In this document: positions 1 to 8,650 of the stretch, one piece after another
How positions within the stretch are numbered: position 1 is the first letter of the stretch
Layout: every line of letters begins with the position of its first letter
Assembly (NCBI RefSeq): GCF_022867795.2
Contig: NZ_CP107006.1
Span: 868,001-932,000 of the forward strand
Source of the DNA: Chitinophaga horti
GTDB lineage: Bacteria; Bacteroidota; Bacteroidia; Chitinophagales; Chitinophagaceae
Length of the DNA: 64,000 nt
Direction: 5' to 3'
Notes under the pieces: model-generated
What the model was told of the DNA's origin: nothing
The model's input: the letters and a program-made list of their open reading frames with translations, nothing else
The model's database searches: none
Translations under genes and position numbers: made by a program

Positions 1-828
1 GTTACGCCGCGCATCCGGACCCGCTTCTCCAAACCCGCGGCGGAGGGTTTACTGGGTAAAGTGTACGTGTTTATGGGGCGGTACGCCGATGCGTTACCAC
101 ACCTGAATAATGCATTCACCAGCCTTTCCGGCAGCAGCGTGCAGTTGTTCGACTACCAGCTTTTAACCGGCGTCGCCGATCCGAACTTTGGTTTTGACGG
201 GCCGGGCAACGATCCGAACAACTTTACAGAAGATATCGTATCCAAAATATTCACCACCTCACCGCAGTCGTTTTTCCAGCTGAATAATCGCCCGTTGTTG
301 CTCGCACCTGCTGCCGCAGCTTTGTACGACAGCCGCGACCTGCGCCTCAAATTATATTCAACCGGCGATGTAGATGGCAGTACCAATGCCGGCGGCCTGT
401 TACGCAAATACGGTGTGCGCTATAACCGGTACGGATTACAGTTGCCTGAGCTATACCTGCTTCGGGCAGAGTGCCTCGCGCGTGGTAATAATCTGCCAGG
501 CGCTGTGGCCGACCTGGAGGAACTTCGCAAGCACAGGATGCCTGCCGCCGCAGTAGCCGTACCATCGAATGTGGCTGCGGACCGGGACGCGCTTATTCGT
601 TTCGTGATCGATGAACGTACCAGGGAGTTCGCGCTCCAGGGATATCGGTGGTTCGATATGCGCCGCCTGTCAGTAGATCCACTGTTCGCCAGCCAGACCT
701 TTACACATACTACCTATAACCAGGACGGCAGCACTACCACCGTTACCATGGACCAACCCAACCGCCTGGTGATGAGAATACCCAACAGTTTTATGCTTAG
801 CAATCCAGCCATGCAGAACAATCCATAA
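1..828 (+). CDS. SusD/RagB family nutrient-binding outer membrane protein, C-terminal part (cut by window edge)
   Basis: The reading frame is open from base 1, so the gene begins upstream and about 275 C-terminal residues are visible. SusD proteins are lipid-anchored surface glycan-binding partners of SusC TonB-dependent transporters. The visible part has the TPR-like helix ELYLLRAECLARGN followed by AVADLEELRKHRM, and then the typical C-terminal block ERTREFALQGYRWFDMRRL, which is diagnostic of the RagB/SusD fold. The SusC partner would be expected upstream, outside the window. The next gene starts 26 bases downstream on the same strand, but its ABC transporter function is not obviously related. 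The glycan target cannot be told from this fragment. Confidence 0.9.
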   Translation, partial: VTPRIRTRFSKPAAEGLLGKVYVFMGRYADALPHLNNAFTSLSGSSVQLFDYQLLTGVADPNFGFDGPGNDPNNFTEDIVSKIFTTSPQSFFQLNNRPLLLAPAAAALYDSRDLRLKLYSTGDVDGSTNAGGLLRKYGVRYNRYGLQLPELYLLRAECLARGNNLPGAVADLEELRKHRMPAAAVAVPSNVAADRDALIRFVIDERTREFALQGYRWFDMRRLSVDPLFASQTFTHTTYNQDGSTTTVTMDQPNRLVMRIPNSFMLSNPAMQNNP

Positions 829-854
829 ACCGAAACAGACATAAAGCAAATACT

Positions 855-1781
855 ATGACGAGCATTGTAAAGCTCGAGCACTTGTCGCATAAATATGCAA
901 GTGCCTGGGCGATCCGTGACATTAATATGCTAATCGGGCAAACCGGTATCATGGGGCTTTTAGGCTCCAATGGTGCCGGAAAGTCTACCACCATGAACAT
1001 TATGTGTGGAGCGTTAAAGCAAACCGAAGGCGAAGTTTTCATTAACGGCATCAATATGCGGCAGCAGCCCGAGCTGGCCAAACAGCAGATCGGCTTCCTG
1101 CCGCAGCAGGCCCCCCTGTACATGGACCTTACCGTGGCCGAGTACCTGCGTTACTGCGCCGAGCTGCGCGCGATTCCTTCTTCCGGCATCAAGGCGGCCT
1201 TAGGTGCTGCGATGGAACGTTGCGGCGTAGCACATTATGCCAACCGGCTTATCCGTAACCTGTCGGGCGGTTACCGCCAGCGGGTGGGTATTGCTCAAGC
1301 CATCATCCACGAACCTAAACTTGTCGTACTGGATGAGCCTACCAACGGCCTGGATCCCAACCAGATCACCGAAGTGCGTGGATTGATAAGGGAAATTGCC
1401 CGCGAGCGCGCGGTGATCTTCTCCTCCCATATCCTGTCGGAAGTGCAGGTGTTATGCGATGAAGTAACGATGATCGAAGGCGGACGGGTCGTATTTGCCG
1501 ATTCGATGGATGCGTTTAACAACTACATCGCGCCCCACAGTATTCTGATGGAAATGGAAAACCCTCCGGCAGCCAATACACTGCTTACCATTCCGGGTAT
1601 TACGAGCGTGGAGTTCTCTACCCCGCGTAAAGCGCGCATCTTCTTTAGCGGCGACCAGGAAATTGTGGAGGCACTGGTAGCGGCCAGCGTGCAACAAGGC
1701 TGGCGGCTGAGGGGTATTCAGCTCGAAAAGAATGCACTGGACGAAATATTTAAACAACTCTCGAAACAATCTGCACAATAA
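855..1781 (+). CDS. ABC transporter ATP-binding protein (GldA-like)
   Basis: A 308-residue ABC ATPase that powers an ABC-2 type exporter or gliding-type complex at the inner membrane. Walker A is GSNGAGKST at residues 37-45, the signature is LSGGYRQRV at 136-144, and Walker B VVLDEP lies near 157-162 followed by the D-loop NGLDP. A C-terminal extension of about 90 residues after the H-loop region (SSHILSEV) is usual for ABC-2 ATPases. The next gene encodes the permease and starts 10 bases after the stop, so the two are surely co-transcribed. In Flavobacterium, GldA with GldF and GldG is linked to gliding motility. Whether this organism glides cannot be inferred from this operon alone. Confidence 0.93.
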   Translation: MTSIVKLEHLSHKYASAWAIRDINMLIGQTGIMGLLGSNGAGKSTTMNIMCGALKQTEGEVFINGINMRQQPELAKQQIGFLPQQAPLYMDLTVAEYLRYCAELRAIPSSGIKAALGAAMERCGVAHYANRLIRNLSGGYRQRVGIAQAIIHEPKLVVLDEPTNGLDPNQITEVRGLIREIARERAVIFSSHILSEVQVLCDEVTMIEGGRVVFADSMDAFNNYIAPHSILMEMENPPAANTLLTIPGITSVEFSTPRKARIFFSGDQEIVEALVAASVQQGWRLRGIQLEKNALDEIFKQLSKQSAQ

Positions 1782-1791
1782 TACAGTAACC

Positions 1792-4107
1792 ATGAAGATG
1801 ATATTTAAGATAGCCAGAATAGAAATCAAACAGCTGTTCTACTCGCCGATCGCATGGTTTCTGCTGATCGTATTTTTAGTGCAGTGCAGCATGGCCTACA
1901 GTGAAGTGCTGGACGGATATGCCCGCCGGCAGGAGTTGGGCGGCTCCGCCATGACATCCATGAAGCTGCTTACCTCCTGGATATTCGGGGTGCAGTACGG
2001 CATATTTTCGACCGTACTTAAAAACCTGTTCCTCTACATTCCGCTGCTCACCATGGGCCTCATCAGCCGCGAAACCTCCAGCGGTACCATCAAACTGCTG
2101 TACTCATCACCCATTACCGTTACACAGATCGTGATGGGTAAATATGTGTCGATGCTGGTGTACAGCTTTTTCATGTTGTGCATTATCGCCCTGATGATGA
2201 TCGTTGGCTGTTTCAATATACAGTCGCCCGATATCCCCATGATGCTCACGGCGTTGCTGGGTATTTACCTGCTGCTGTGTACCTACGCAGCAATTGGCGT
2301 GTTCATGTCGAGCCTTACTACCTACCAGATACTGGCAGGCGTGGGTACCTTCGTGATGATCGGTATTCTCAGTTACATCGGTAATGTATGGCAGCGCTAC
2401 GATTTTGTGCGGGATATTACTTATTTCCTTTCGCTGACCGGTCGTACAGAACACATGCTGCGCGGACTGATTACCACCAAAGACGTACTTTACTTCCTGG
2501 TGATCATCTATGTGTTCCTGTGCTTTACGATCCTGCGGATGAAAGCGGGCAGGGAATCGCGTACGTTTGCGGTAAAAGCAGGCTGGTACACAGGCGTACT
2601 CGTATCGGGATTACTACTCGGTTACATCAGTTCGCGCCCGGGCCTGATCGCCTATTTCGATGCTACCGATACCAAAACCGAGTCACTGTCGCCCAAGGTT
2701 AGGCAAATCGTCGAGGACCTGGGCAGCGATAAGCTGGAGGTAACCGTATACGCCAACCTGCTCGACAATTTCTATCAACTCGGTACACCTGAATTTCGTA
2801 ACCGCTTGCTGGAGGTGTGGGAGCCGTACGTGAGGTATAAGCCAGACATTTCGTTTAAGTATGTAAGTTATTACGACAGTGCACAAAATGCAGGAATGAT
2901 GATACTTGCACCGGGTGAGAAACAGCAGAACCTGCAGGAGCAGGCGGCAGCCCGTGCCAAGAGTTACGACTACACACTGGCCGACTATCAGTCGCCGGCG
3001 GAAATACGTAAAATGATCGACCTGCGGCCCGAGAATAACCGGTTTGTGATGCACCTGCAATACAAAGGCCGCAGCACCTTTCTGAGGGTGTTTGATGATA
3101 TGAACCCGTTCCCGGGCGAACCGGAGTTTGCTGCCGCGTTTAAGCGCCTGCAACAGGCTAAGTTTCCGAAAATACTGTTTGTGACAGGCAACCTGGAACG
3201 TAATCCGTTCAAAAGCGGTGATCGTGAGTACAAACGACTGGCGAATGAAAAAGCATTCCGGTTTGCATTTGTAAACCAGGGTTTTGATGTGGATACGATT
3301 TCGCTCGACCGCGACGAGGTGCCGGATGATGCAGCTGTACTCGTACTGGCAGATCCGCGCCAGCAACTGAGTGCCGCCGCCAGTGCAAAACTGAATGACT
3401 ATATCCGCAAGGGTGGCAGCTTACTCGTAACCGGTGAACCCGGTAAGCAGGACGTGGTAAATCCATTACTGCGCCCGCTCGGTGTACAGCTGATGGAAGG
3501 TGTGATCGCCCAGCCGGGTTTCCAGGAAACACCGGATATGGTATACGCGCCACTGACGGCTAATGTTGGCTTGCTGACGAAAGAGCTCATCTCTAAATAC
3601 CGCTACAAATGTAACGTGGTAATGCCCGGCGTTACCGGCCTTCAGTTCACGACCGATAGCGGCTTTTCCATCAAACCCCTGCTCACGAACGACCCGGAAA
3701 TCAGCTGGTTGAAGAAGGGTGAACTGGTACTTGATTCTGCCGCTATTCAGTTCAATGAGGCAGCGGGTGACGAGCGCCGCATGTTCCCCCTGATGCTTGC
3801 CATGACGCGTAAAGTGAACGGGAAGGAACAAAGGATCATTGTGTCCGGCGATGCGGATTTCCTGAGCAATCGCATGTCGGGCATGTTTCAGCCACAAACG
3901 ATCAACTTCCAGTTTGACACGGAAATATTCAGCTGGCTGAGTGGCGGCGAGTACCCGATCGATGCTGCCAGGGAGGAGAGTAAGGACAGGCGGCTGAACA
4001 TATCTTCCGACCAGGTGAAAATCCTGAGAGTAGCGTTGGTATGGATCGCGCCAGCCATATTGGCGATCATCGGATCCATTTTGTTATTACGGCGTAAAAG
4101 AAAATAG
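1792..4107 (+). CDS. Fused ABC-2 permease (GldF-like) and GldG-type auxiliary protein
   Basis: A 771-residue protein. I chose the ATG at 1792, whose product begins MKMIFKIARIEIKQLFYSP; a longer frame from 1732 would run into the ATPase gene. Residues 1-250 are an ABC-2 permease with about six membrane segments (for example WFLLIVFLVQCSMAYSEVL, then FLYIPLLTMGLISRE, a motif common in GldF). After a further membrane segment (about 260-285) comes a long soluble region of GldG/ABC-auxiliary type (LVLADPRQQLS, GGSLLVTGEPG). A last membrane helix near 745-765 ends in RRKRK. In Flavobacterium GldF and GldG are separate proteins; here they form one chain. Its partner is the ATPase just upstream. Confidence 0.9.
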   Translation: MKMIFKIARIEIKQLFYSPIAWFLLIVFLVQCSMAYSEVLDGYARRQELGGSAMTSMKLLTSWIFGVQYGIFSTVLKNLFLYIPLLTMGLISRETSSGTIKLLYSSPITVTQIVMGKYVSMLVYSFFMLCIIALMMIVGCFNIQSPDIPMMLTALLGIYLLLCTYAAIGVFMSSLTTYQILAGVGTFVMIGILSYIGNVWQRYDFVRDITYFLSLTGRTEHMLRGLITTKDVLYFLVIIYVFLCFTILRMKAGRESRTFAVKAGWYTGVLVSGLLLGYISSRPGLIAYFDATDTKTESLSPKVRQIVEDLGSDKLEVTVYANLLDNFYQLGTPEFRNRLLEVWEPYVRYKPDISFKYVSYYDSAQNAGMMILAPGEKQQNLQEQAAARAKSYDYTLADYQSPAEIRKMIDLRPENNRFVMHLQYKGRSTFLRVFDDMNPFPGEPEFAAAFKRLQQAKFPKILFVTGNLERNPFKSGDREYKRLANEKAFRFAFVNQGFDVDTISLDRDEVPDDAAVLVLADPRQQLSAAASAKLNDYIRKGGSLLVTGEPGKQDVVNPLLRPLGVQLMEGVIAQPGFQETPDMVYAPLTANVGLLTKELISKYRYKCNVVMPGVTGLQFTTDSGFSIKPLLTNDPEISWLKKGELVLDSAAIQFNEAAGDERRMFPLMLAMTRKVNGKEQRIIVSGDADFLSNRMSGMFQPQTINFQFDTEIFSWLSGGEYPIDAAREESKDRRLNISSDQVKILRVALVWIAPAILAIIGSILLLRRKRK

Positions 4108-4109
4108 GC

Positions 4110-5450
4110 ATGTTGTTTACAACCGATCAGCAAACACTGGACGATCTCGGGATATTCGGAAGAAAGAATGGTGACTCCGTGTTTAATCAGTACAATCGTG
4201 CACAAACACGTGGTGGGGCGTCGGAGCTGGAACAAATGTTCCGGCATCCGCTGTCGGACCAGGCAGCGATAGCCCGTCGCAGCGATATCATTCGCTATTT
4301 CGCGGATGCTGCACTGGCGTTCCCTTTCGTAGCCACGCAGCTGGATGCTGCGGCGAACTACCTGGCCAACAATGATGAACGCAGCCGGTTAGATGGCGGC
4401 CGGTCGCTGAGTCAAAAGATTGGCCGGCTCGTGGCAGCCAGCGGTGATGCAGAACAGGTGTACAGTGGGGTACAGGCAGTAGTGTCTATACTCGGTACTG
4501 CTCAAACTTTTTTGCAGGGAATGGTATTACCCGCATCGCATGCCTATGCCGGAGAGGCGGGCGAGATGAAAGGCGTGTTGGCTACGGATGCATTGGAGCC
4601 CTTTATCAATGCACGTAAACTCACGCATGAGCAGGCAGCAGAGGCAGATCATGTGTTCCGCTTCCAGTGCCGCTGGCAAATTGCCGCCTTGTTAACCGCG
4701 ATCAGCCGGTTGGATGTATACATATCCATCGCCGGCGTGGCCCGTGAGCGACGCCTGACGTTTGCCACACCTTTGCCTCCCGGCGCGCCACAAGTGAACA
4801 TCAGGGGGGTATATCATCCCTCGGTAAAAAACGCGGTAGCAAACGATATTACTATTGCAGCGGATGGCAATGTGCTGTTCCTGACAGGCGCTAACATGGC
4901 GGGTAAATCCACCTTTATGAAAACGCTCAGCATCGCATTGTTCGTAGCACATACGGGCTTTCCTGTTGCGGCGGAAGCCATGTCGTTCACGGTGCTGGAT
5001 GGTATGTACACTACCATCAACCTGCCCGATAACCTCGGACAGGGAGCAAGTCATTTTTATGCGGAAGTGATGCGCGTAAAGAAGATGGCACTTGAGCTGG
5101 CTACGGGCAAACGTTTGTTTATTCTTTTTGATGAACTGTTCCGCGGCACGAATGTGAAGGATGCGTATGAGGCCACCATTGCTATCGTGAAGGGCTTTGC
5201 CGGAAAGCGGGAGAGTATCTTCCTCATATCCACGCATATCGTGGAAGCAGGGCCTGTGCTGGAGCAACAGTGCCATAACATCCGGTTCATCTACCTGCCT
5301 ACGCAAATGCAGGGGAATCGGCCGGTATACCCGTACAAGCTGGAGAAAGGCATTACCAGCGATCGCCACGGGATGGTTATTATTCACAACGAAGGCATCC
5401 TGGACATGCTCACATCCGGGTTGGCCGTGCAGCAACGTAATCGGTTATGA
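4110..5450 (+). CDS. MutS-like ATPase A (domains III and V only)
   Basis: A 446-residue MutS-family protein without the N-terminal mismatch-recognition and connector domains. Residues 1-220 resemble the MutS lever/core (DNQYNR-type start, then ELEQMFRHPLSDQAAIARR, matching the QPLTD region of MutS). The ATPase follows: Walker A GANMAGKS at 260-267 (the canonical MutS sequence is GPNMGGKS), the dimer-type signature ASHFYAEVMRVKK, Walker B LFDELFRGTN with Asp341-Glu342, and STHIVEAG. It lacks the Smr nuclease of MutS2. It starts 2 bases after the permease stop and overlaps the next, paralogous gene by 4 bases. Partner and substrate are unknown; a heterodimer with the next protein is an inference. 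Confidence 0.88.
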   Translation: MLFTTDQQTLDDLGIFGRKNGDSVFNQYNRAQTRGGASELEQMFRHPLSDQAAIARRSDIIRYFADAALAFPFVATQLDAAANYLANNDERSRLDGGRSLSQKIGRLVAASGDAEQVYSGVQAVVSILGTAQTFLQGMVLPASHAYAGEAGEMKGVLATDALEPFINARKLTHEQAAEADHVFRFQCRWQIAALLTAISRLDVYISIAGVARERRLTFATPLPPGAPQVNIRGVYHPSVKNAVANDITIAADGNVLFLTGANMAGKSTFMKTLSIALFVAHTGFPVAAEAMSFTVLDGMYTTINLPDNLGQGASHFYAEVMRVKKMALELATGKRLFILFDELFRGTNVKDAYEATIAIVKGFAGKRESIFLISTHIVEAGPVLEQQCHNIRFIYLPTQMQGNRPVYPYKLEKGITSDRHGMVIIHNEGILDMLTSGLAVQQRNRL

Positions 5451-6736
5451 CTTTTTATACAGACAAGCAAACGCTCGAAGACCTGAACCTGTTAGGTAAG
5501 TTTAAGTCCAATTCTGTTTTCAACATCTTCAACAAGGTGAAAACCGCCGGCGGCGAACGGCTACTGGAAGGCTTCTTTCGCCAGCCACTTACAGATCCGG
5601 CTGCCATTAACGCCCGATGTGCTACGTTCAAACGTTACCAGCAAATGGTGATTCAGTTGCCGTTTACCCGCGCTGCTTTTGATCGCGCAGAGGCCTACCT
5701 GGATACGACAGTGCCGGCTAACTACCTGCTGGTAGCCGCATCTGTATGGAGAAAGAAAGCCCTGTCGGGCATTACCCGCGATCAACGTTACGAGGAGTTG
5801 TACAATGGTTTGCTGGCGACGGTAACGCTGCTCGCCCAACTGTCGGCCTTCTGTGCGCAGGTAAAGGAGGATGATGAAGATATTAAACTGATCAGCCGCC
5901 TGTTGTCGGACAACCGTTTACGTGACCTGAAGCAAGTCAGTACACTTACTGTCACCGATGTAATCCGGTTCGACCATCTGTTGCGCGGCAAGATGCGCCG
6001 GGAAATGTCTGTGCTGCTCGCTACCGTGCATAAAGTAGATGTTTATATCGCAGTGAGTGATGTGGCCCGGGAGCGGGCCTTTGGTTATGCCGAAGCGCGG
6101 CCGGTACAAGAGCATATTGCCGACATCAAAGGACTTCGTCACCCGGCGTTACGCGATGCGGTGGCGAATGATATGCACCTCGATGCGGGCAATAACCTGC
6201 TCTTCTTAACCGGGGCCAACATGGCAGGTAAGTCAACCTTCATGAAAGCGTATGGCATTGCCATTTACCTGGCACATATGGGCTTCCCCGTAGCGGCCGA
6301 ACGGATGGTGTTTTCCGTTCGGGAGGGGCTGTATACATCGATCAACGTGCCGGATAACCTGCAGATGGGTTATAGTCACTTTTATGCGGAAGTGCAGCGT
6401 GTAAAAACGGTAGCGTCGGCGGTGAGCGGCGGTGCAAAACTCATCGTGATCTTCGATGAACTGTTTAAAGGAACGAACGTAAAAGATGCCTATGATGCCA
6501 CGCTGGCCGTGGCTGCGGCATTCAGTGCGTACCGTTCCTGCCTGTACATCATATCCACCCATATCATCGAAGTAGGCGAAGCACTGCCGAAAGTAAATAC
6601 GCGTTTCGCCTATCTGCCAACGGTGATGGAAGGCGCTGTACCGCGCTACACGTATCGTTTAGCGGAAGGCATCACCGCCGACAGGCACGGTATGATGATC
6701 ATTGAGCAGGAGGGGCTGCTGGCGTTGCTGGGTTAG
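5447..6736 (+). CDS. MutS-like ATPase B (paralogue of the preceding gene)
   Basis: A 429-residue paralogue of the gene just upstream, with ATGA start-stop overlap suggesting translational coupling. It has the same layout: a lever-like N-terminus beginning MTFYTDKQTLEDLNLLGKF and containing FFRQPLTDPAAINAR, Walker A GANMAGKS at 256-263, the signature GYSHFYAEVQRVK, Walker B FDELFKGTN with Asp337-Glu338, and STHIIEVGEAL. No mismatch-binding domain, Smr or clamp extension is visible. The first residues of both proteins align (FTTDQQTLDDLGIFGRK against FYTDKQTLEDLNLLGKF), so they arose by tandem duplication. Its 3' end overlaps the convergent acetyltransferase gene by 38 bases. Confidence 0.88.
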   Translation: MTFYTDKQTLEDLNLLGKFKSNSVFNIFNKVKTAGGERLLEGFFRQPLTDPAAINARCATFKRYQQMVIQLPFTRAAFDRAEAYLDTTVPANYLLVAASVWRKKALSGITRDQRYEELYNGLLATVTLLAQLSAFCAQVKEDDEDIKLISRLLSDNRLRDLKQVSTLTVTDVIRFDHLLRGKMRREMSVLLATVHKVDVYIAVSDVARERAFGYAEARPVQEHIADIKGLRHPALRDAVANDMHLDAGNNLLFLTGANMAGKSTFMKAYGIAIYLAHMGFPVAAERMVFSVREGLYTSINVPDNLQMGYSHFYAEVQRVKTVASAVSGGAKLIVIFDELFKGTNVKDAYDATLAVAAAFSAYRSCLYIISTHIIEVGEALPKVNTRFAYLPTVMEGAVPRYTYRLAEGITADRHGMMIIEQEGLLALLG

Positions 6737-7181
6737 ACCAGCGTCCTTCCATATCGTACCGGTCATAACCGGGTGCAAAGCCGTCGGGCGTGATCTTTAC
6801 GGTATGGAAGCCCATCTTCTCGTAAAACGCCACGGTGTGTTGTGTGGTATTCATCTGGTGCAGGAAATCCGGGAACAGTTGGCGCATCAGGTCAATGCGG
6901 AAAAGGGTGAACAGCTTACCAAATCCTTTTTTGTGATAGTCCTGGTGCACCATTCCCCACGCGAGGCCGGCCACCGCCTGTTTGGCATCGTGGAAAACGC
7001 CGCCGCAGGCAACGATCTTACCCTCATGCTCCATCACAAAAAAGTTGTCATCGCCGTGCTGGTCGAGCCAGTTAGTGAATAATAACACCTCTTCTTCGGT
7101 GAAATACTTCGGCCGGTTACTATGAAATGCAGTGAGGCAGTCTTCGCGGTGCGCGGGTGTGTAGGGTATGATGTTTGGCAT
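6699..7181 (-). CDS. GNAT family N-acetyltransferase
   Basis: A 160-residue acetyltransferase of the GNAT fold, predicted to move the acetyl group of acetyl-CoA onto an amine that is not identifiable here. The core strand FFVMEHEGKIVACGGVFHD is followed by the acetyl-CoA-binding region MVHQDYHKKGFGKLF, where the usual Q/RxxGxG/A loop reads HKKGFG. A late VAFYEKMGF matches the C-terminal GNAT motif. The tail SNPATPAAPPAQ is low complexity and lies in the 38-base overlap with the convergent MutS-like gene, so it may be an accidental extension. It is followed upstream by a 239-base gap with no visible gene. Confidence 0.85.
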   Translation of the reverse strand: MPNIIPYTPAHREDCLTAFHSNRPKYFTEEEVLLFTNWLDQHGDDNFFVMEHEGKIVACGGVFHDAKQAVAGLAWGMVHQDYHKKGFGKLFTLFRIDLMRQLFPDFLHQMNTTQHTVAFYEKMGFHTVKITPDGFAPGYDRYDMEGRWSNPATPAAPPAQ

Positions 7182-7393
7182 GATACGTATGTATTTTGCT
7201 GCTACAAGTTAATCCATTTCTCCGTTGCAAATGTGCCTTTTGACCGGGCTAATACGTCAGTTCACCAGCTGTTATCCCCATTCCGGGACCACCGCCCGCA
7301 ACGCACCCTTCATGAAACCGGACGTTTTTAGCCTGTCGCACCTGGCCCCAGCTTTTGTCGTTTTACCCACCTTTTTCCTAAATTGAGGCGGCG

Positions 7394-7401
7394 TATGTTT
7401 G
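7394..7401 (+). promoter_or_regulatory. Bacteroidota -7 box TATGTTTG upstream of the SRPBCC gene
   Basis: The sequence TATGTTTG fits TAnnTTTG and ends 19 bases before the ATG at 7421. No convincing -33 TTG is seen at the usual spacing. The rest of the 7182-7420 gap holds nothing I can recognise. Confidence 0.45.
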
Positions 7402-7420
7402 CATCATAAAATACATCATC

Positions 7421-7849
7421 ATGGAAAACAACACCCGCACCAAAGTAACGATAGAAAGCACTATTAATGCGCCTGTAGCCAAAGTATGGCAGTACTGGAA
7501 CGAACCGGAACATATTAAGCAATGGGCGTTTGCCTCCCCGGAATGGCATGCACCGCAGGCTACGAACGATCTGCGCGAAGGCGGTACCTTCACCACCCGT
7601 ATGGAAGCGAAAGACGGCAGCTTCGGTTTTGATTTTGGCGGGGAGTATACCAGCGTGGCAGAACATAAAGTGATCGCCTACAAAATGGCAGATGGCCGGG
7701 AAGTGAAGACGACCTTCGAACAACAGGGCGACAAAACACACGTCGTAGAAGTGTTCGATGCAGAGGATCAAAACCCGGTAGAGATGCAGCAGGCAGGCTG
7801 GCAGGCTATCCTCGATAATTTTAAAGCACACGTGGAAAGCGGTAAATAA
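7421..7849 (+). CDS. SRPBCC/AHSA1 family protein
   Basis: A 142-residue protein of the Bet v1-like START/AHSA1 fold. It begins with the family's standard strand, TKVTIESTINAPVAKVWQYW, followed by NEPEHIKQWAFASPEW, and ends with GWQAILDNFKAHVE, the typical C-terminal helix. Bacterial relatives bind hydrophobic ligands or are of unknown function, often called activator of Hsp90 ATPase homologue. No ligand can be inferred. Length is normal for the family. It stands alone with its own predicted promoter. Confidence 0.88.
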   Translation: MENNTRTKVTIESTINAPVAKVWQYWNEPEHIKQWAFASPEWHAPQATNDLREGGTFTTRMEAKDGSFGFDFGGEYTSVAEHKVIAYKMADGREVKTTFEQQGDKTHVVEVFDAEDQNPVEMQQAGWQAILDNFKAHVESGK

Positions 7850-7856
7850 CAGCTTT

Positions 7857-7883
7857 GCGGCATGACGATACGGTGCATGCCGC
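7857..7883 (+). terminator. Hairpin after the SRPBCC gene
   Basis: GCGGCATG at 7857-7864 pairs perfectly with CATGCCGC at 7876-7883 around an 11-base loop. No T-run follows, so it is only a possible terminator. Confidence 0.35.
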
Positions 7884-7930
7884 GCATCTGTTCCCTAAAA
7901 TCCATAATTTGCAGGGCAATTAAATGGATT

Positions 7931-8650
7931 ATGAAAAGATACGCAGCCCTGTTTGCCTTATTGTTACCTATCGGCGTACTTGCCCAGGAGTATAAAGAAC
8001 CCAGTGCGGCCAGTAAGGCCTACCACGAATACCGCCTTAAAAAGTCGGTGCCACCTTACGGCCTCGAAAAAGTAAATGGGCTGCTCGCCGCCGCCGGCGA
8101 CAATGAAGGCGGAAAGGCTATTCCCGCAAAAGCTTACCTCGCACTCAGCCTCCGAGAGAAGTTCACTTACACCATGATCCATGCGGAATCGTATAGCCAG
8201 AACTGTGATATTGTACTGCCCGAAGAAGGCGAGGAAAAACACATTTACGGTTACCTGCAGGGCGATGTATTTAACGAAGCCGAATGGAGCGACCGCCAAC
8301 GCGACTTCCTGCAGGGCAACCGCGATTCGGTGATGGCGCTCATTAAAGAATCGGCGAACCGCAGCAAACGCCTGGGCCGCAATTACAAACTCGCCTTGTT
8401 CGAAATTAACGCGGTGGAAATGATTCCGTTCCTGGTGGAGTTTTACCAGCGCGATCGTAAAGACCATGACATTCTCACAGTACTGCTTATGCTGATGCTG
8501 GAAGGCAAGTACCAGCCCTTTATGTCATCCTCTTCGTACGCAAAACTATACGGACCCAATAGCTCGTACAGCGCGTACCTGCAATACAACAAGGCAAACG
8601 AAGACCTGATCATTCAACGTGCGATGGACTATTACCGGTCAAAAAAATGA
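7931..8650 (+). CDS. Secreted protein of unknown function coupled to the FGE-like gene
   Basis: I do not recognise this family. I chose the ATG at 7931, which gives 239 residues starting MKRYAALFALLLPIGVLAQ, a clean Sec signal peptide with cleavage predicted after LAQ; the frame is open from 7862 but that start would bury the signal. The mature part is mixed charged and alpha-helical looking, with LSLREKFTYTMIHAESYSQNC near the start and MLMLEGKYQPF late. One conserved-looking cysteine lies in SQNCDIV. Its stop overlaps the ATG of the downstream SUMF1-type gene by 4 bases, so the products are probably made together and may act together in the periplasm. Confidence 0.7.
   Translation: MKRYAALFALLLPIGVLAQEYKEPSAASKAYHEYRLKKSVPPYGLEKVNGLLAAAGDNEGGKAIPAKAYLALSLREKFTYTMIHAESYSQNCDIVLPEEGEEKHIYGYLQGDVFNEAEWSDRQRDFLQGNRDSVMALIKESANRSKRLGRNYKLALFEINAVEMIPFLVEFYQRDRKDHDILTVLLMLMLEGKYQPFMSSSSYAKLYGPNSSYSAYLQYNKANEDLIIQRAMDYYRSKK

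Noticed and set aside
1732..1791. Longer start for the GldFG fusion
   Set aside because: It overlaps the end of the ATPase gene and encodes a non-membrane, Asn-rich leader not seen in the family.
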